DNA from: JAGQPD01 sp020426865
GTDB taxonomy: Bacteria > Planctomycetota > Planctomycetia > Pirellulales > Pirellulaceae
DNA: 64,000 nucleotides
Reading direction: 5' to 3'
Assembly (NCBI GenBank): GCA_041399065.1
Contig: JAWKTN010000006.1
Coordinates: 434,001-498,000, forward strand
Part shown: piece after piece, positions 16,578 to 25,392 of the stretch
Layout of the letters: every line of letters begins with the position of its first letter
How positions within the stretch are numbered: position 1 is the first letter of the stretch
Translations under genes and position numbers: made by a program
Notes under the pieces: generated by a model
The model's input: only the letters and a program-made list of their open reading frames with translations
Told to the model about the DNA's origin: nothing
Databases searched by the model: none

Positions 16578-18185
16578 ATGAAAATGGAACAGCTAGTCTC
16601 GCTGTGCAAACGGCGGGGATTTCTCTTTCAATCGAGCGAAATCTACGGGGGCCTGAACGGTTTTTGGGATTATGGGCCGCTGGGGGTGGAATTGAAGCGG
16701 AATATCAAAGAGGCGTGGTGGCGCGATATGGTGACCAGCCACGACGACCTGGGCGTTGCCGCTGGAGCGCCGGGCGTGTATGCGATGACGGGGCTCGATT
16801 GCACGATCATCATGCACCCGCAGATCTGGAAGTGCTCCGGGCACTACGACCTGTTTCACGACTACATGGTCGACTGTCGACAGAGCAAGAAACGCTACCG
16901 TCACGATCAGGTGTGTGGGCGGTGGGTGGCGGCCAAGGGTCAACGGATCTTCGCGACGGCTCAGGAGGGGGATGAAGCGGCCGAGCAGATGGAGCGGCAG
17001 GCGATGAAATTCTTCCATTTTCGGGCCAAGGACGCGGACCAAATGCAATGGGACGGTCCGGTAGTTTCGCTGACGAAGGTTGACGATTTTTCGCAGGTGT
17101 TGGGGCCAGACGCCAAGGAACTCGGGACGCTCACTGAGCCGCGCGAATTCAACCTGATGTTCAAGACGTACGTCGGGGCCCTGTCGGGGGAGGAGGGGGC
17201 TGCGTTCTTGCGCCCGGAGACCGCTCAGGGTATCTTCGTCAACTTCAAGAACGTGATCGACAGCACGCGATTTCGATTGCCGCTGGGGATCGCGCAGGTC
17301 GGCAAGAGTTTCCGCAACGAGATCACGCCGCGGAATTTCACGTTTCGGTCTCGCGAATTCGAGCAGATGGAGATTGAATTCTTTTGCCATCCCAGCCAGT
17401 CGGCTCAGTGGTATCAGTATTGGCGGGATCGGCGGTTTGCGTGGTACACCGAGTTGGGGTTAGCGGGCCAGCGGTTGAGACTGCGTGACCACGATCCGGA
17501 CGAGCTGAGTCATTATTCGACGGGGACGGCGGACATCGAATATGCGTTTCCGTTCTTGGCGGAAGGGGAGTTTGGCGAGTTGGAGGGGATTGCTCATCGG
17601 GGCGATTTTGATTTGCGGAGCCATATGGAAGGGAAGCTCGATCCCAATACCTGTCCGCTGGCGGTGGAGACCGGGGAGGACGGTAAGCCGAAGTGGCGGG
17701 GGAGCGGCAAGGATTTGAGCTATCGCGACGATTTGACGAACGAGCGTTATGTGCCGCATGTGATCGAGCCGTCGGCGGGGGCGGATCGCGCGACGTTGGC
17801 ATTTTTGTGTGAGGCGTATACGGTGGACCAGGCCCCGGACGAAGATGGCAAGATGCAGGAGCGGGTGGTGATGCGGTTGCATCCGCGGTTGGCGCCGATC
17901 AAGGCTGCCGTACTGCCGTTGGTCAAGAAGGACGGCATGCCCGAGTTAGCGCAGGAGATTTACCGGGCTTTGAAACGCCATTTTAACGTGTTTTACGACG
18001 AAAAAGGGGCCGTTGGCCGGCGGTACCGGCGTCAGGACGAAGCGGGCACGCCGTACTGCATTACGGTCGATGGCCAGACGATGGCCGATCGTACGGTAAC
18101 GATTCGCGACCGGGACTCTCTTGAGCAATGGCGGGTGTCGGTGGACGACTGTGTGGGTGAGATCCGCGGCAGAATCATGGGGTGA
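16578..18185 (+). CDS. glyS: Glycyl-tRNA synthetase, single-chain dimeric type
   Basis: Charges tRNA-Gly. It is a class II enzyme of the eukaryote/archaea/Gram-positive alpha2 type, not the alpha2-beta2 type. The N-terminus LCKRRGFLFQSSEIYGGLNG and motif 1 are followed by RPETAQGIFVNFKN, FRNEITPRNFTFRSREFEQM (motif 2) and the C-terminal anticodon-binding domain. At 535 residues it is close to the family norm. The ATG at 16578 is chosen since it gives MKMEQLVSLCKRRG; the frame is open for 96 more codons upstream but those overlap comB and look unrelated. Its stop overlaps the next gene's start (GTGA). Confidence 0.95.
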   Translation: MKMEQLVSLCKRRGFLFQSSEIYGGLNGFWDYGPLGVELKRNIKEAWWRDMVTSHDDLGVAAGAPGVYAMTGLDCTIIMHPQIWKCSGHYDLFHDYMVDCRQSKKRYRHDQVCGRWVAAKGQRIFATAQEGDEAAEQMERQAMKFFHFRAKDADQMQWDGPVVSLTKVDDFSQVLGPDAKELGTLTEPREFNLMFKTYVGALSGEEGAAFLRPETAQGIFVNFKNVIDSTRFRLPLGIAQVGKSFRNEITPRNFTFRSREFEQMEIEFFCHPSQSAQWYQYWRDRRFAWYTELGLAGQRLRLRDHDPDELSHYSTGTADIEYAFPFLAEGEFGELEGIAHRGDFDLRSHMEGKLDPNTCPLAVETGEDGKPKWRGSGKDLSYRDDLTNERYVPHVIEPSAGADRATLAFLCEAYTVDQAPDEDGKMQERVVMRLHPRLAPIKAAVLPLVKKDGMPELAQEIYRALKRHFNVFYDEKGAVGRRYRRQDEAGTPYCITVDGQTMADRTVTIRDRDSLEQWRVSVDDCVGEIRGRIMG

Positions 18186-19012
18186 TCGCCATGATCCCGA
18201 CGCTCAGCCAGGTTTGTTCGTTGAATTCACCGTTTGCCATGGATGTCGAGGACTATGCGGCGGGGCATTGTCATTCGCTGGAGGTGTGGCTGACGAAGCT
18301 GGAGACGTACCTTCGCGAGCATACGGTGGAGGATGTCCGGCGATTGCTGGCTGAGCACGAGATGTCGGTACCGGTCGCGAGTTTCCAGGGGGGGCTGTTG
18401 GCCAGTCAGGGGGAGGCCCGGCGGGAGGCATGGGGGCTATTCCATCGGCGGTTGCAATTATGTCGGGACGTGGGGATTGGAACGCTGGTAGTGGCCTGTG
18501 ACGTGCCGCATCCGGTGTTGCAGACCGATGTCCAGCGGGTATTGGCGTCGCTCGATCAGGCGGCCGGTGCGGCGGGGGAAGCAGGGGTGCGGTTGGCGCT
18601 GGAATTTCAGGCCGGTTCGGCATTGGGCAACAATCTTCGCACGTGCGTGTCACTGGTGGGGCAGGTGGGGAGTGCCCATTTGGGGATCTGTCTGGATGTG
18701 TTCCATTTTTATGTCGGTCCGAGTAAAACCAGTGATTTTGCCGAGTTAAACGGGGGGAACTTGTTTCATGTCCAGTTGTCGGACATTGTCGAACGGCCGC
18801 GTGAGTTTGCCGTGGATGCCGACCGGGTGATGCCTGGAGAAGGGGACATTGGCGTGTCGGAGCTTGTGCGGCGATTGCGAGAAATCGAATATGGCGGAAC
18901 TGTGTCACTGGAGTTGATGAACCCGCAGATCTGGCAGGTTCCGCCGCGGCAATTTGGCGAAATCGGGATGACGGCGTTGCGGAAGATTTTAGGGCAGGCG
19001 GAGCACGGTTAG
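18182..19012 (+). CDS. Sugar phosphate isomerase/epimerase family (xylose isomerase-like TIM barrel)
   Basis: A 276-residue TIM barrel of the AP endonuclease 2/xylose isomerase-like superfamily. Typical metal-site segments are ALEFQAGSALGNNLRT, HLGICLDVFHFY, LFHVQLSDI and VMPGEGDIG, ending with GGTVSLELMNPQIW. The metal-binding Glu, Asp/His, His and Glu of the family can be matched to these. The GTG at 18182 overlaps the glyS stop; an ATG three codons later is an equal alternative. The substrate cannot be deduced. Coupling to glyS looks translational rather than functional. Confidence 0.8.
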   Translation: MIAMIPTLSQVCSLNSPFAMDVEDYAAGHCHSLEVWLTKLETYLREHTVEDVRRLLAEHEMSVPVASFQGGLLASQGEARREAWGLFHRRLQLCRDVGIGTLVVACDVPHPVLQTDVQRVLASLDQAAGAAGEAGVRLALEFQAGSALGNNLRTCVSLVGQVGSAHLGICLDVFHFYVGPSKTSDFAELNGGNLFHVQLSDIVERPREFAVDADRVMPGEGDIGVSELVRRLREIEYGGTVSLELMNPQIWQVPPRQFGEIGMTALRKILGQAEHG

Positions 19013-19706
19013 CGATTCCGGCGGCCTGGGGGATGGCTGGCAAGGGGCGTTGTTTTTGGCGTAACTTGTTGTCGGGTAAAAAGTTGCGACGGCGGTGCGG
19101 GCTCCGAGAAAACTCGGTGAATTGTCCGGATTTTCCGCCGAAAGGCTTGCTTTCGCCTGGTCGACTTGGTAATCTACGCAAAGCATTCGCAAGCGTTTTC
19201 GATTCAGACTCGGAGTGCAAAAATGCCTTCCTGATGAGGTGTTTTCCCCAGAGCCGGGACCAACGGTGTGTTGGGAGGTTCAATGCTGGTGAAACGATGG
19301 GGATGGGGATACGATGGGAAGTCGTCTGCGGGGTCTGAAAGGGAGTCGTGATGGGGTGGTGGCCGAAGTGGCCACGGCCCGGCGTGTTGGCTGGCAGAAT
19401 CTGCGGGCATTATAGGTGTCCCGGGGTTTTGTGTGGTTGGTGCGAACGTTGCGGTTCTAGGAAATGCACGAATTTTTTTACCAGATGCTTGCAATCCTGG
19501 TATCGGTTAGTTAGGATGTGCGAAATGGGCGAGATTTGAAGGCCGTGCGTTTTCGGTCGAGCCCGCCAAACCGGAACAGAGCATCAGGTAAGAACCAGGA
19601 AACTGGGGCGGTTCGAAGGCTTATCAACTGCACGATCGTGATAGGGAAGTTGTTTGTGGTTGGTCTGGCCTGAAGGACCGTCAACGACGACAAAGAAGAC
19701 AAGCCG
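19013..19706. other. 694-bp intergenic region, no gene seen
   Basis: Between the isomerase and the dockerin/PEP-CTERM gene. Short open frames here have no protein-like composition. I looked for sigma-54 (TGGCAC-N5-TTGC) elements, as reported for some PEP-CTERM genes. TGGCAGAATCTGC near 19389 is the nearest, but its spacing is wrong. It probably holds the leader of the PEP-CTERM genes. Confidence 0.5.
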
Positions 19707-20432
19707 ATGGTTAGTTGCGTTACGAGACGACACCCAGACCAAGCAACAAAGCGACTGGCGACATGCCTGGCATTGATGTCATTGGGGGTGTTGGTAACGA
19801 CCGTTACTGCGGCTCCCACGGTCAAATACAACTCAGCAACGGGTGTACTGTCTGTGGATACGACGGATGGGACTTTGATCACCTCGCTAAGTGTTCTAGG
19901 TCCCCAAGCCACGTCGATTGATCGCTGGCTGGACGGCACGAATCAGGATGGGTTTGACTGGGATCAAGCTTATTTTGCGGGTCGTGAGCAGTGGTCGGCG
20001 ACGGGCAACGGACTGCCTCCCGCGATTGGTTCAGGGGTATCACCGGGGGTCTACAACGTGGCACGCTATGCCGTGGGGTTAGACACAACCGATTTTCCGG
20101 AACTGATCGAACTTGGTGGGGCGGGCGGCGCGCCAACGAATTTTGTGGCGTTGGAGATTGTATCGGCGTTGCTGGGTGATTACAATCATAACGGCAATGT
20201 GGATGCGGCCGATTACACGGTGTGGAAGGATCATTTTGGCTCCGATGCGGAGCTGGATGCGGACGGTAATGGGAATGGCGTCGTGGACGCCGCTGACTAC
20301 ACAATTTGGAAAGACAACTTTGGCAATACGGCCAGCCTTGGGTTGGCCACAGCGGTGCCTGAGCCAGCGAGTCTGGTGCTGCTAGTCACAGCGGCAATGG
20401 GTGTATTGCGTGGGCGTCACCGACATACGTAG
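19707..20432 (+). CDS. Secreted dockerin-type protein with PEP-CTERM sorting tail
   Basis: A 241-residue exported protein. The N-terminus has a basic start and hydrophobic signal segment (LATCLALMSLGVLVTTVTAAP). A beta-rich region of about 120 residues follows with no enzyme motif. Two dockerin-like calcium-binding repeats are then clear: DYNHNGNVDAADYTVWKDHF and GNGNGVVDAADYTIWKDNF. It ends with VPEPASLVLLVTAAMGVL plus a basic tail, a canonical PEP-CTERM signal. The dockerin pair plus PEP-CTERM combination is very common in planctomycetes and suggests a surface or matrix protein. The next gene also encodes a PEP-CTERM protein. Confidence 0.85.
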   Translation: MVSCVTRRHPDQATKRLATCLALMSLGVLVTTVTAAPTVKYNSATGVLSVDTTDGTLITSLSVLGPQATSIDRWLDGTNQDGFDWDQAYFAGREQWSATGNGLPPAIGSGVSPGVYNVARYAVGLDTTDFPELIELGGAGGAPTNFVALEIVSALLGDYNHNGNVDAADYTVWKDHFGSDAELDADGNGNGVVDAADYTIWKDNFGNTASLGLATAVPEPASLVLLVTAAMGVLRGRHRHT

Positions 20433-20552
20433 TTGGTTGAGTTTGCTGTTGAATTGGTGTGTCGCCAGTTCCTAGTCGGGATTGGCACTGCGTAAGTGGT
20501 CATTTTAGTAAGCCACAGCATTGGTTACCCTAGATAGTTTACGGAGGGAGTA

Positions 20553-21191
20553 ATGAGAAGAATGTTTGCCCGATTTGTGGCGCTGGCGGCTGTTGTTGCT
20601 GTGTGTGGTGTAGCCCAAGCTGCACCGGTTATCGTTGCCGAAGACGGTGGCAAGAATGACGCTGGGAACACAATCACTAACTTCTATGTAGAAACGGAAG
20701 ATGGTGTTGGTTCGATGGCGGTTGAGCTGTCGTTCACGCTGGAAAACGGCACCTACGTTGATGTGCAAGGTGGCTTGCCCTCCGGTCCCGTCAACAAAAA
20801 GAGCGGTGCTGTGTCTGCCCAGCAGATCGCCGAAGCGTTGGGTGGTGCGTACCGCCAAAACAACGACACGTGGTATGACGACTCCATGTGGACTGCCGAA
20901 AACCCAGGTAACAACCCCCACACGGGTACCGTTACCAACGGTGTTTGGACCGACGGTGGTGCAGGCGAGAAGTTGTTCGTCGCTCTCGGTAGCGAAAGGA
21001 ACTCCGGTAACCGCGTGTCGGTGCTGCAGATGGTTACCACTGGTACCGTCATCAACTGGAGCGGTATTATCGCTCAAGCTGGTGCCAACAATCAAGTTAG
21101 TGGCAGCTACGATACGGTTCCAGAACCGGCTGCTGTCACCATGGCATTGTTCGGCCTGCTCGGGTTGGTCCGCGTGATCCGCCGTAAGTAA
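20553..21191 (+). CDS. Small PEP-CTERM secreted protein
   Basis: A 212-residue exported protein: signal peptide MRRMFARFVALAAVVAV with cleavage near AQA, a beta-rich Gly/Asn/Thr body (WTDGGAGEKLFVALGSE, NNPHTGTVTNGVW), and a C-terminal VPEPAAVTMALFGLLGL followed by RRK. No catalytic motif is seen. The start is well defined by ACGGAGGGAG five bases before the ATG, and a strong terminator follows at 21254, so it is probably a well expressed single unit. A surface or extracellular matrix role is inferred from the tail. Confidence 0.8.
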   Translation: MRRMFARFVALAAVVAVCGVAQAAPVIVAEDGGKNDAGNTITNFYVETEDGVGSMAVELSFTLENGTYVDVQGGLPSGPVNKKSGAVSAQQIAEALGGAYRQNNDTWYDDSMWTAENPGNNPHTGTVTNGVWTDGGAGEKLFVALGSERNSGNRVSVLQMVTTGTVINWSGIIAQAGANNQVSGSYDTVPEPAAVTMALFGLLGLVRVIRRK

Positions 21192-21253
21192 GCACATACG
21201 CCTTAATCGGGCTGCTAGAAGTTTCGAACAGCACGTTCGATCACAATCATCAA

Positions 21254-21291
21254 AGAGCCCCGTGAATCGCAGAGATTCACGGGGCTTTTTC
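21254..21291 (+). terminator. Rho-independent terminator after the PEP-CTERM gene
   Basis: A perfect 13-bp stem (21256-21268 pairing with 21274-21286), with a five-base loop GCAGA and a T-run. It lies 63 bases past the stop codon of the small PEP-CTERM gene. It is the clearest intrinsic terminator in the window. Confidence 0.92.
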
Positions 21292-21571
21292 GTTTTCAGC
21301 CGGTGCATCGCTTTCTTCGTTTGGTTCGCACCATGGCTCAGCCCATGACGATCGTCGCTTCTCGATTGTAAATCCGCGCTTCTCCGTGGCGCCGTAAGAT
21401 CATCTGCTTGCGGTCGAAAAGCGCATAACCGACAAAATCGTTATAGATTGCCCGCGAGGATGCCGATGGTTGGTTGATGGATAGGGCCGCGCGTCGGCAC
21501 GACATGCCTGCGCTGCGAGCACCGCAGTTGTTGGTAACTGAGGACTCTTGTCGGTAAGGTGGTAACGAGCC
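21292..21571. other. Intergenic region, nothing recognised
   Basis: About 280 bases between the terminator and the zinc-ribbon protein. No protein-like frame, repeat or RNA fold was recognised; it presumably contains the promoter of the next gene. Confidence 0.4.
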
Positions 21572-22429
21572 ATGTGGTGTTCTGAATGTAGCCAAGATGT
21601 TCCCGGCGTAGCGGTAGGGGAGAATGAAGCGCAATTTGCCTGCGCCCGTTGCGGTTCGCACCTCGCCTCGCTTGCCCAAAGGTCTGCCGTAAGCCCAGCG
21701 GACTCAACAAAAAAGCCCGTGACGCGCTTTGCCCAACAACTGGACCAAACGGAAGCCGAACAATCCAGATCAGCAAAGCAGGTCCGCGAAACGTCCGTAT
21801 TGCATGGGGATTATGGAGTGGAGTACGACCAGGCGCCAGGGATGTTCGATTGGCAGTTGGACAACGATCTCGAAGCAGCCGAACGGGCTGTGCGCTCCTA
21901 CGGTGCGCCGGCGATAGGACCGACCATTCCGCTTGCGGCCACGTCATCGCGATCCTGGACATCGTCGCCTCGGGACGAGCGGTTACGTCGTGTGGACGAC
22001 GAGGAACTTCGCGAGGATCGCGAAAGCTCGGCGCCCTGGGCGATGCTTGCTTGGCCGCTCTTGGGGTTGGGAGTCATGGCCCTTTCGGCGGGTGTTGTTT
22101 TAGTGGCCTGTTCATTTTCCGACGGTCGGACTCAGTTATGGGATTACGGAGTGCCAATGGTCTTGGCTGGCCAGGCGGGGTTGTTGCTTGGGCTGGTATT
22201 TCAGTTGGACGGACTTTGGCGCAATCACCGTCAGCAAGACAAGACGTTGGGCGGTTTGGAAAGTCGTTTGAAAGAACTACGCCGTACGACGGCGATGCTC
22301 GGCACAACGCACAGTTCCGCAGCCCAGGCATTCTATTCCCACATGGCCGAAGGCGCCCATCCGGAGTTGTTGTTGGCCGACCTCAAGGGGCAACTCGATC
22401 TATTGGCCGTAAAGATGTCTGATCGCTGA
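21572..22429 (+). CDS. Zinc-ribbon membrane protein of unknown function
   Basis: A 285-residue protein. The first 30 residues form a CxxC...CxxC zinc ribbon (CSEC at 3-6 and CARC about 22 residues later). A long polar, acidic, probably disordered stretch (about 45-150) follows. Two transmembrane helices lie at about 155-180 and 188-210, then a coiled-coil segment (NHRQQDKTLGGLESRLKELR) and a soluble tail. It resembles a recurrent type of planctomycete hypothetical protein. It is convergent with the DHH phosphoesterase; no functional partner is visible. Confidence 0.65.
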   Translation: MWCSECSQDVPGVAVGENEAQFACARCGSHLASLAQRSAVSPADSTKKPVTRFAQQLDQTEAEQSRSAKQVRETSVLHGDYGVEYDQAPGMFDWQLDNDLEAAERAVRSYGAPAIGPTIPLAATSSRSWTSSPRDERLRRVDDEELREDRESSAPWAMLAWPLLGLGVMALSAGVVLVACSFSDGRTQLWDYGVPMVLAGQAGLLLGLVFQLDGLWRNHRQQDKTLGGLESRLKELRRTTAMLGTTHSSAAQAFYSHMAEGAHPELLLADLKGQLDLLAVKMSDR

Positions 22430-22489
22430 TGTAGGTTAACCTCACCGCGTCGAGAATACACCGTTCGGCGAAGTCAAGCTACGGCTCAC

Positions 22490-23476
22490 CTAGCCCGAAA
22501 GTGCTGTGCGAGCGGCGTTCAATACCGCGGATTGAGCTTCGTCGAAATTGCCGGCAACAAAAGCGCCTGCGGCAGCTTTGTGTCCGCCGCCACCGAATTG
22601 CGATGCGAGTTGATTGCAATCGACGTGGCAGCGGCTACGGAAGCTAATCTTGAACCCGCCCGTCGCCTGTTCCACCAGGATCACGGCGACTTTCGTTCCG
22701 GCGATGGCGAGCGTCATATTGACGACATCTTCCGTGTCGCTCGGCAAAGCTCCGCAGGCGGAGAAATCATCTTTCTTCACGAAAGTATGGACGAGTTGCC
22801 CGTCGAGTTCGCTTTGCGTACGGGAGAGGATCAGGCCGCGAAGTCGCACGCGGCCGAGCGTATCGCGTTCGTAAAGGTCGCCGTAGATCTCGGCCGGGTT
22901 GGCGCCGGCGGCGGCCAGTTTGGCGGCCAGTGCGTATGTTCCGGACGACGTGGAACCAAAGCGAAACCAGCCGGTGTCGGTCGCGACGGCAGCAAACGCG
23001 GCGCGGGCGATCGGCGGAGTGATCGCGACGTCCAGGTAGTCGGCCGCTTCGATCACCAACCGCCCAGCCGCTTCGGCCGTCGTGTCCTTAAAAAACTCAG
23101 CGCCCAAATCGTCTTCGCCTACATGATGGTCGACCACTATTTTTTTCGCCTTGATGGTCCTCAGGACCTCTCCCATCGGGCCGAGTTGTGCCCAGGCGCT
23201 GGTGTCTAACACGATCAGCACTTCGGTATTAATCAAATCCGCTAGCTGGACATCTTCATTAATGACTTTGATGCGTCTTTCCGGGTCGATGAATGCGAGG
23301 TTGGGAGGAGTCGGGTGTCCGTTGATGATGAGGACCTCCTTCCCCATCGATTCCAGAACGCCGGCCATTGCCAATTCGCTTCCGAGTGCGTCGCAGTCGG
23401 GACGAATGTGGCTGGTCAATAGGAATCTTTGATGAGCACGTACGACTTTGGCGAAGGGTTTCCAGTCAACCGACAT
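22490..23476 (-). CDS. nrnA: DHH-family phosphoesterase (NrnA-like)
   Basis: Predicted nanoRNase/pAp-phosphatase that degrades short oligonucleotides. The DHH catalytic motifs are visible: SHIRPDCDALGSELA (motif I, D-x-D), LDTSAW, VVDHHVG (motif III) and ATDTGWFRFG. The DHHA1 C-terminal signature is QFGGGGHKAAAG. The 328-residue length is normal. It lies 113 bases downstream of ribF on the same strand, the last gene of a larB-nnrD-ribF-nrnA series. Family membership is certain; the exact substrate follows the NrnA precedent. Confidence 0.9.
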   Translation of the reverse strand: MSVDWKPFAKVVRAHQRFLLTSHIRPDCDALGSELAMAGVLESMGKEVLIINGHPTPPNLAFIDPERRIKVINEDVQLADLINTEVLIVLDTSAWAQLGPMGEVLRTIKAKKIVVDHHVGEDDLGAEFFKDTTAEAAGRLVIEAADYLDVAITPPIARAAFAAVATDTGWFRFGSTSSGTYALAAKLAAAGANPAEIYGDLYERDTLGRVRLRGLILSRTQSELDGQLVHTFVKKDDFSACGALPSDTEDVVNMTLAIAGTKVAVILVEQATGGFKISFRSRCHVDCNQLASQFGGGGHKAAAGAFVAGNFDEAQSAVLNAARTALSG

Positions 23477-23589
23477 CGATGGTTCCGATTTCTATTCCTG
23501 CGAAATACAACAGTAATCTCCAGGGTAAACGTTACCATCAAAGAGGAGTTGTTGAAACCCATCGCATCCGTTTCACGTTAAGCGAACGC

Positions 23590-24528
23590 TTATGGGGCCC
23601 CCAATCGCTCTTTGGCCTCGGCCACATCCCGATTCAATTGTGCGATCAAGGCGTCGACGGACTTGAACGGCCGGACGTCACGAATGCGAGCCACGAAGTC
23701 GACCTCGAGCGCCTCACCATAGAGGTTTCCGTTAAAACCTATCAAATGGACTTCGACCTTGCGTACGTCCTCGCCGAAGGTCGGATTCGGGCCAATGTGG
23801 ATGGCCGCTGGCCACGGACGAGCATTCCAGTAGGCCTGGCCGGCATAGACGCCGGTGCCAGGAATCAACGTATCGACGGCGTCCAGATTGGCGGTTGGAA
23901 AACCGATCCGGCTGCCGCGAGCCGATCCGTGGGTGACCATCCCGCGAATGCGATACGGCTCGGTCAGGGCGTTGCTTGCCCAATCGATGTCCCCTGCAGC
24001 AATCGCCTGCCGGACGCGGCTGCTACTAATATAGTCGTCACCCTCTTTGACGGGCAGGACGATCTCCAATGTTAAGTGTTCCGCCAGGCAATATGTTTCC
24101 AGCATGGAGATGTTGCCCGCTCGATTGTGACCGAAGAAAAAGTTGGGACCTTCGACGATCGCGCGCGATTGGAGTCGCCGGCAGACGACTTCGTCGAAAA
24201 AATCTCGCGGCGACAGCGACAGCAAGGCCTCGTCGGTCGGGTAAGCGATCATTGCATCTACGCCGAGCTCGGCCAGCAAGGCGGCTTTTCGTTTAGTCCA
24301 GGTCAGCGGAGGTGGTGCGACATCGGGTCGCAGCAGTCGCACCGGGTGCGGGTCGAAGGTAAACACAACGGACGGTCCGCCGACCTCCGTTGCCCGGGCA
24401 CACAGCCGTTCGATAATTCGTGCATGACCACAGTGGACCCCGTCGAAGTTTCCGATCGTCACGGAACCGCCGCGAAGGTCTTGGGGTAGATCGTCCAAAT
24501 CACAAATCAGTTTCACGTCGATTGCCAC
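23590..24528 (-). CDS. ribF: Bifunctional riboflavin kinase/FAD synthetase
   Basis: Phosphorylates riboflavin to FMN and adenylates it to FAD. The N-terminal nucleotidyltransferase domain shows TIGNFDGVHCGH, a typical F-x-H-GH site, and ISSSRVRQAI. The C-terminal kinase domain shows GSARGSRIGFPTANL and GVYAGQAYW, and then IHIGPNPTFGEDVRKVEVHL. The 312-residue length is standard. Its start overlaps the nnrD stop by 16 bases, suggesting coupled translation. FMN from here would also feed the UbiX-like enzyme. Confidence 0.95.
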   Translation of the reverse strand: MAIDVKLICDLDDLPQDLRGGSVTIGNFDGVHCGHARIIERLCARATEVGGPSVVFTFDPHPVRLLRPDVAPPPLTWTKRKAALLAELGVDAMIAYPTDEALLSLSPRDFFDEVVCRRLQSRAIVEGPNFFFGHNRAGNISMLETYCLAEHLTLEIVLPVKEGDDYISSSRVRQAIAAGDIDWASNALTEPYRIRGMVTHGSARGSRIGFPTANLDAVDTLIPGTGVYAGQAYWNARPWPAAIHIGPNPTFGEDVRKVEVHLIGFNGNLYGEALEVDFVARIRDVRPFKSVDALIAQLNRDVAEAKERLGAP

Positions 24529-25391
24529 TCCATTATCGCGGCGGGTAGAAAATCGATGAGGTCGCGAGCGGTCAACGAGACCTGTCCCAAGTGCGAGGCA
24601 GCCTTATCGCCAGCAAGACCGTGCAGGTGGACTCCCAACCATGCGGCGTCAAATAGGGGCAGACCTTGGCAAATCAAAGCGGCAATCAACCCAGTCAGAA
24701 CATCGCCGCAGCCGCCAGTGGCCATTCCGGGGTTGCCGGTCTCGTTGCGGATGGAGCGAGTGCCGTCGGTTACCAGCGTACGATGGCCCTTTAGGACAAT
24801 CGTAACGCCGAAGCGACGTGCTAATTCTTCGGCGAGTTCCGGCATCTGACTGATGGGAAGCGTGTCTGTTCCCAAGCGGGCGGATTGTGCCAAACGGCGG
24901 AATTCGCCCGGATGGGGTGTCAGAATCCGCGGTCCCGCCGGTCCGCGTAGCCCCCCACTGCGTTGGCTCAAGGCATTCAGGGCGTCGGCGTCAACGACGA
25001 TCGGCAGTGACACCGACGCGTACAATCGGTTCGCGACGTATCGAGCGTCGGCGGAGCTGCCGAGTCCCGGGCCGGATGCCATGCATGTCGCACGTTCCGA
25101 AAAACTCGCGATCACGTCATAGGCATCGCGTCCCAAGCGGCCCCGGGGATTGCTTGGACACGCAAGTGTCATATAGCTGGGTTCCAAGCCCGCGACGACC
25201 TGCCAGCAACTGGCGGGGACGGCGAGCGTGACCAGTCCGGCGCCCCCCCGTAGGGCGGCCATGCCCGCCAGTGAGATCGCGCCTGTCATTCCCACCGAAC
25301 CGCCCACCAGCAACGCATGGCCATAGGTCCCCTTATGGCTCTCGGCCGCTCGGGCTGGCAACAGTGACGTCGGAGGGCGTGTCGCTGACAT
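24513..25391 (-). CDS. nnrD: ADP-dependent NAD(P)H-hydrate dehydratase
   Basis: Repairs hydrated NAD(P)H using ADP. It belongs to the ribokinase-like YjeF C-terminal/CARKD family: KGTYGHALLVGGSVGMTGAI near the start, SGPGLG, VVDADALN, LTPHPGEFRRL, VLKGHRTLV and the C-terminal GNPGMATGGCGDVLTGLIAA carrying the catalytic Asp. The separate N-terminal epimerase domain (NnrE) is absent, so this is the stand-alone dehydratase at 292 residues. One base separates it from larB and it overlaps ribF. Confidence 0.93.
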   Translation of the reverse strand: MSATRPPTSLLPARAAESHKGTYGHALLVGGSVGMTGAISLAGMAALRGGAGLVTLAVPASCWQVVAGLEPSYMTLACPSNPRGRLGRDAYDVIASFSERATCMASGPGLGSSADARYVANRLYASVSLPIVVDADALNALSQRSGGLRGPAGPRILTPHPGEFRRLAQSARLGTDTLPISQMPELAEELARRFGVTIVLKGHRTLVTDGTRSIRNETGNPGMATGGCGDVLTGLIAALICQGLPLFDAAWLGVHLHGLAGDKAASHLGQVSLTARDLIDFLPAAIMEWQST

Positions 25392-25392
25392 C

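Noticed and set aside
19380..19410. Possible sigma-54 promoter before the PEP-CTERM genes
   Set aside because: TGGCA and GC elements are present but the spacing to the -12 element is off.
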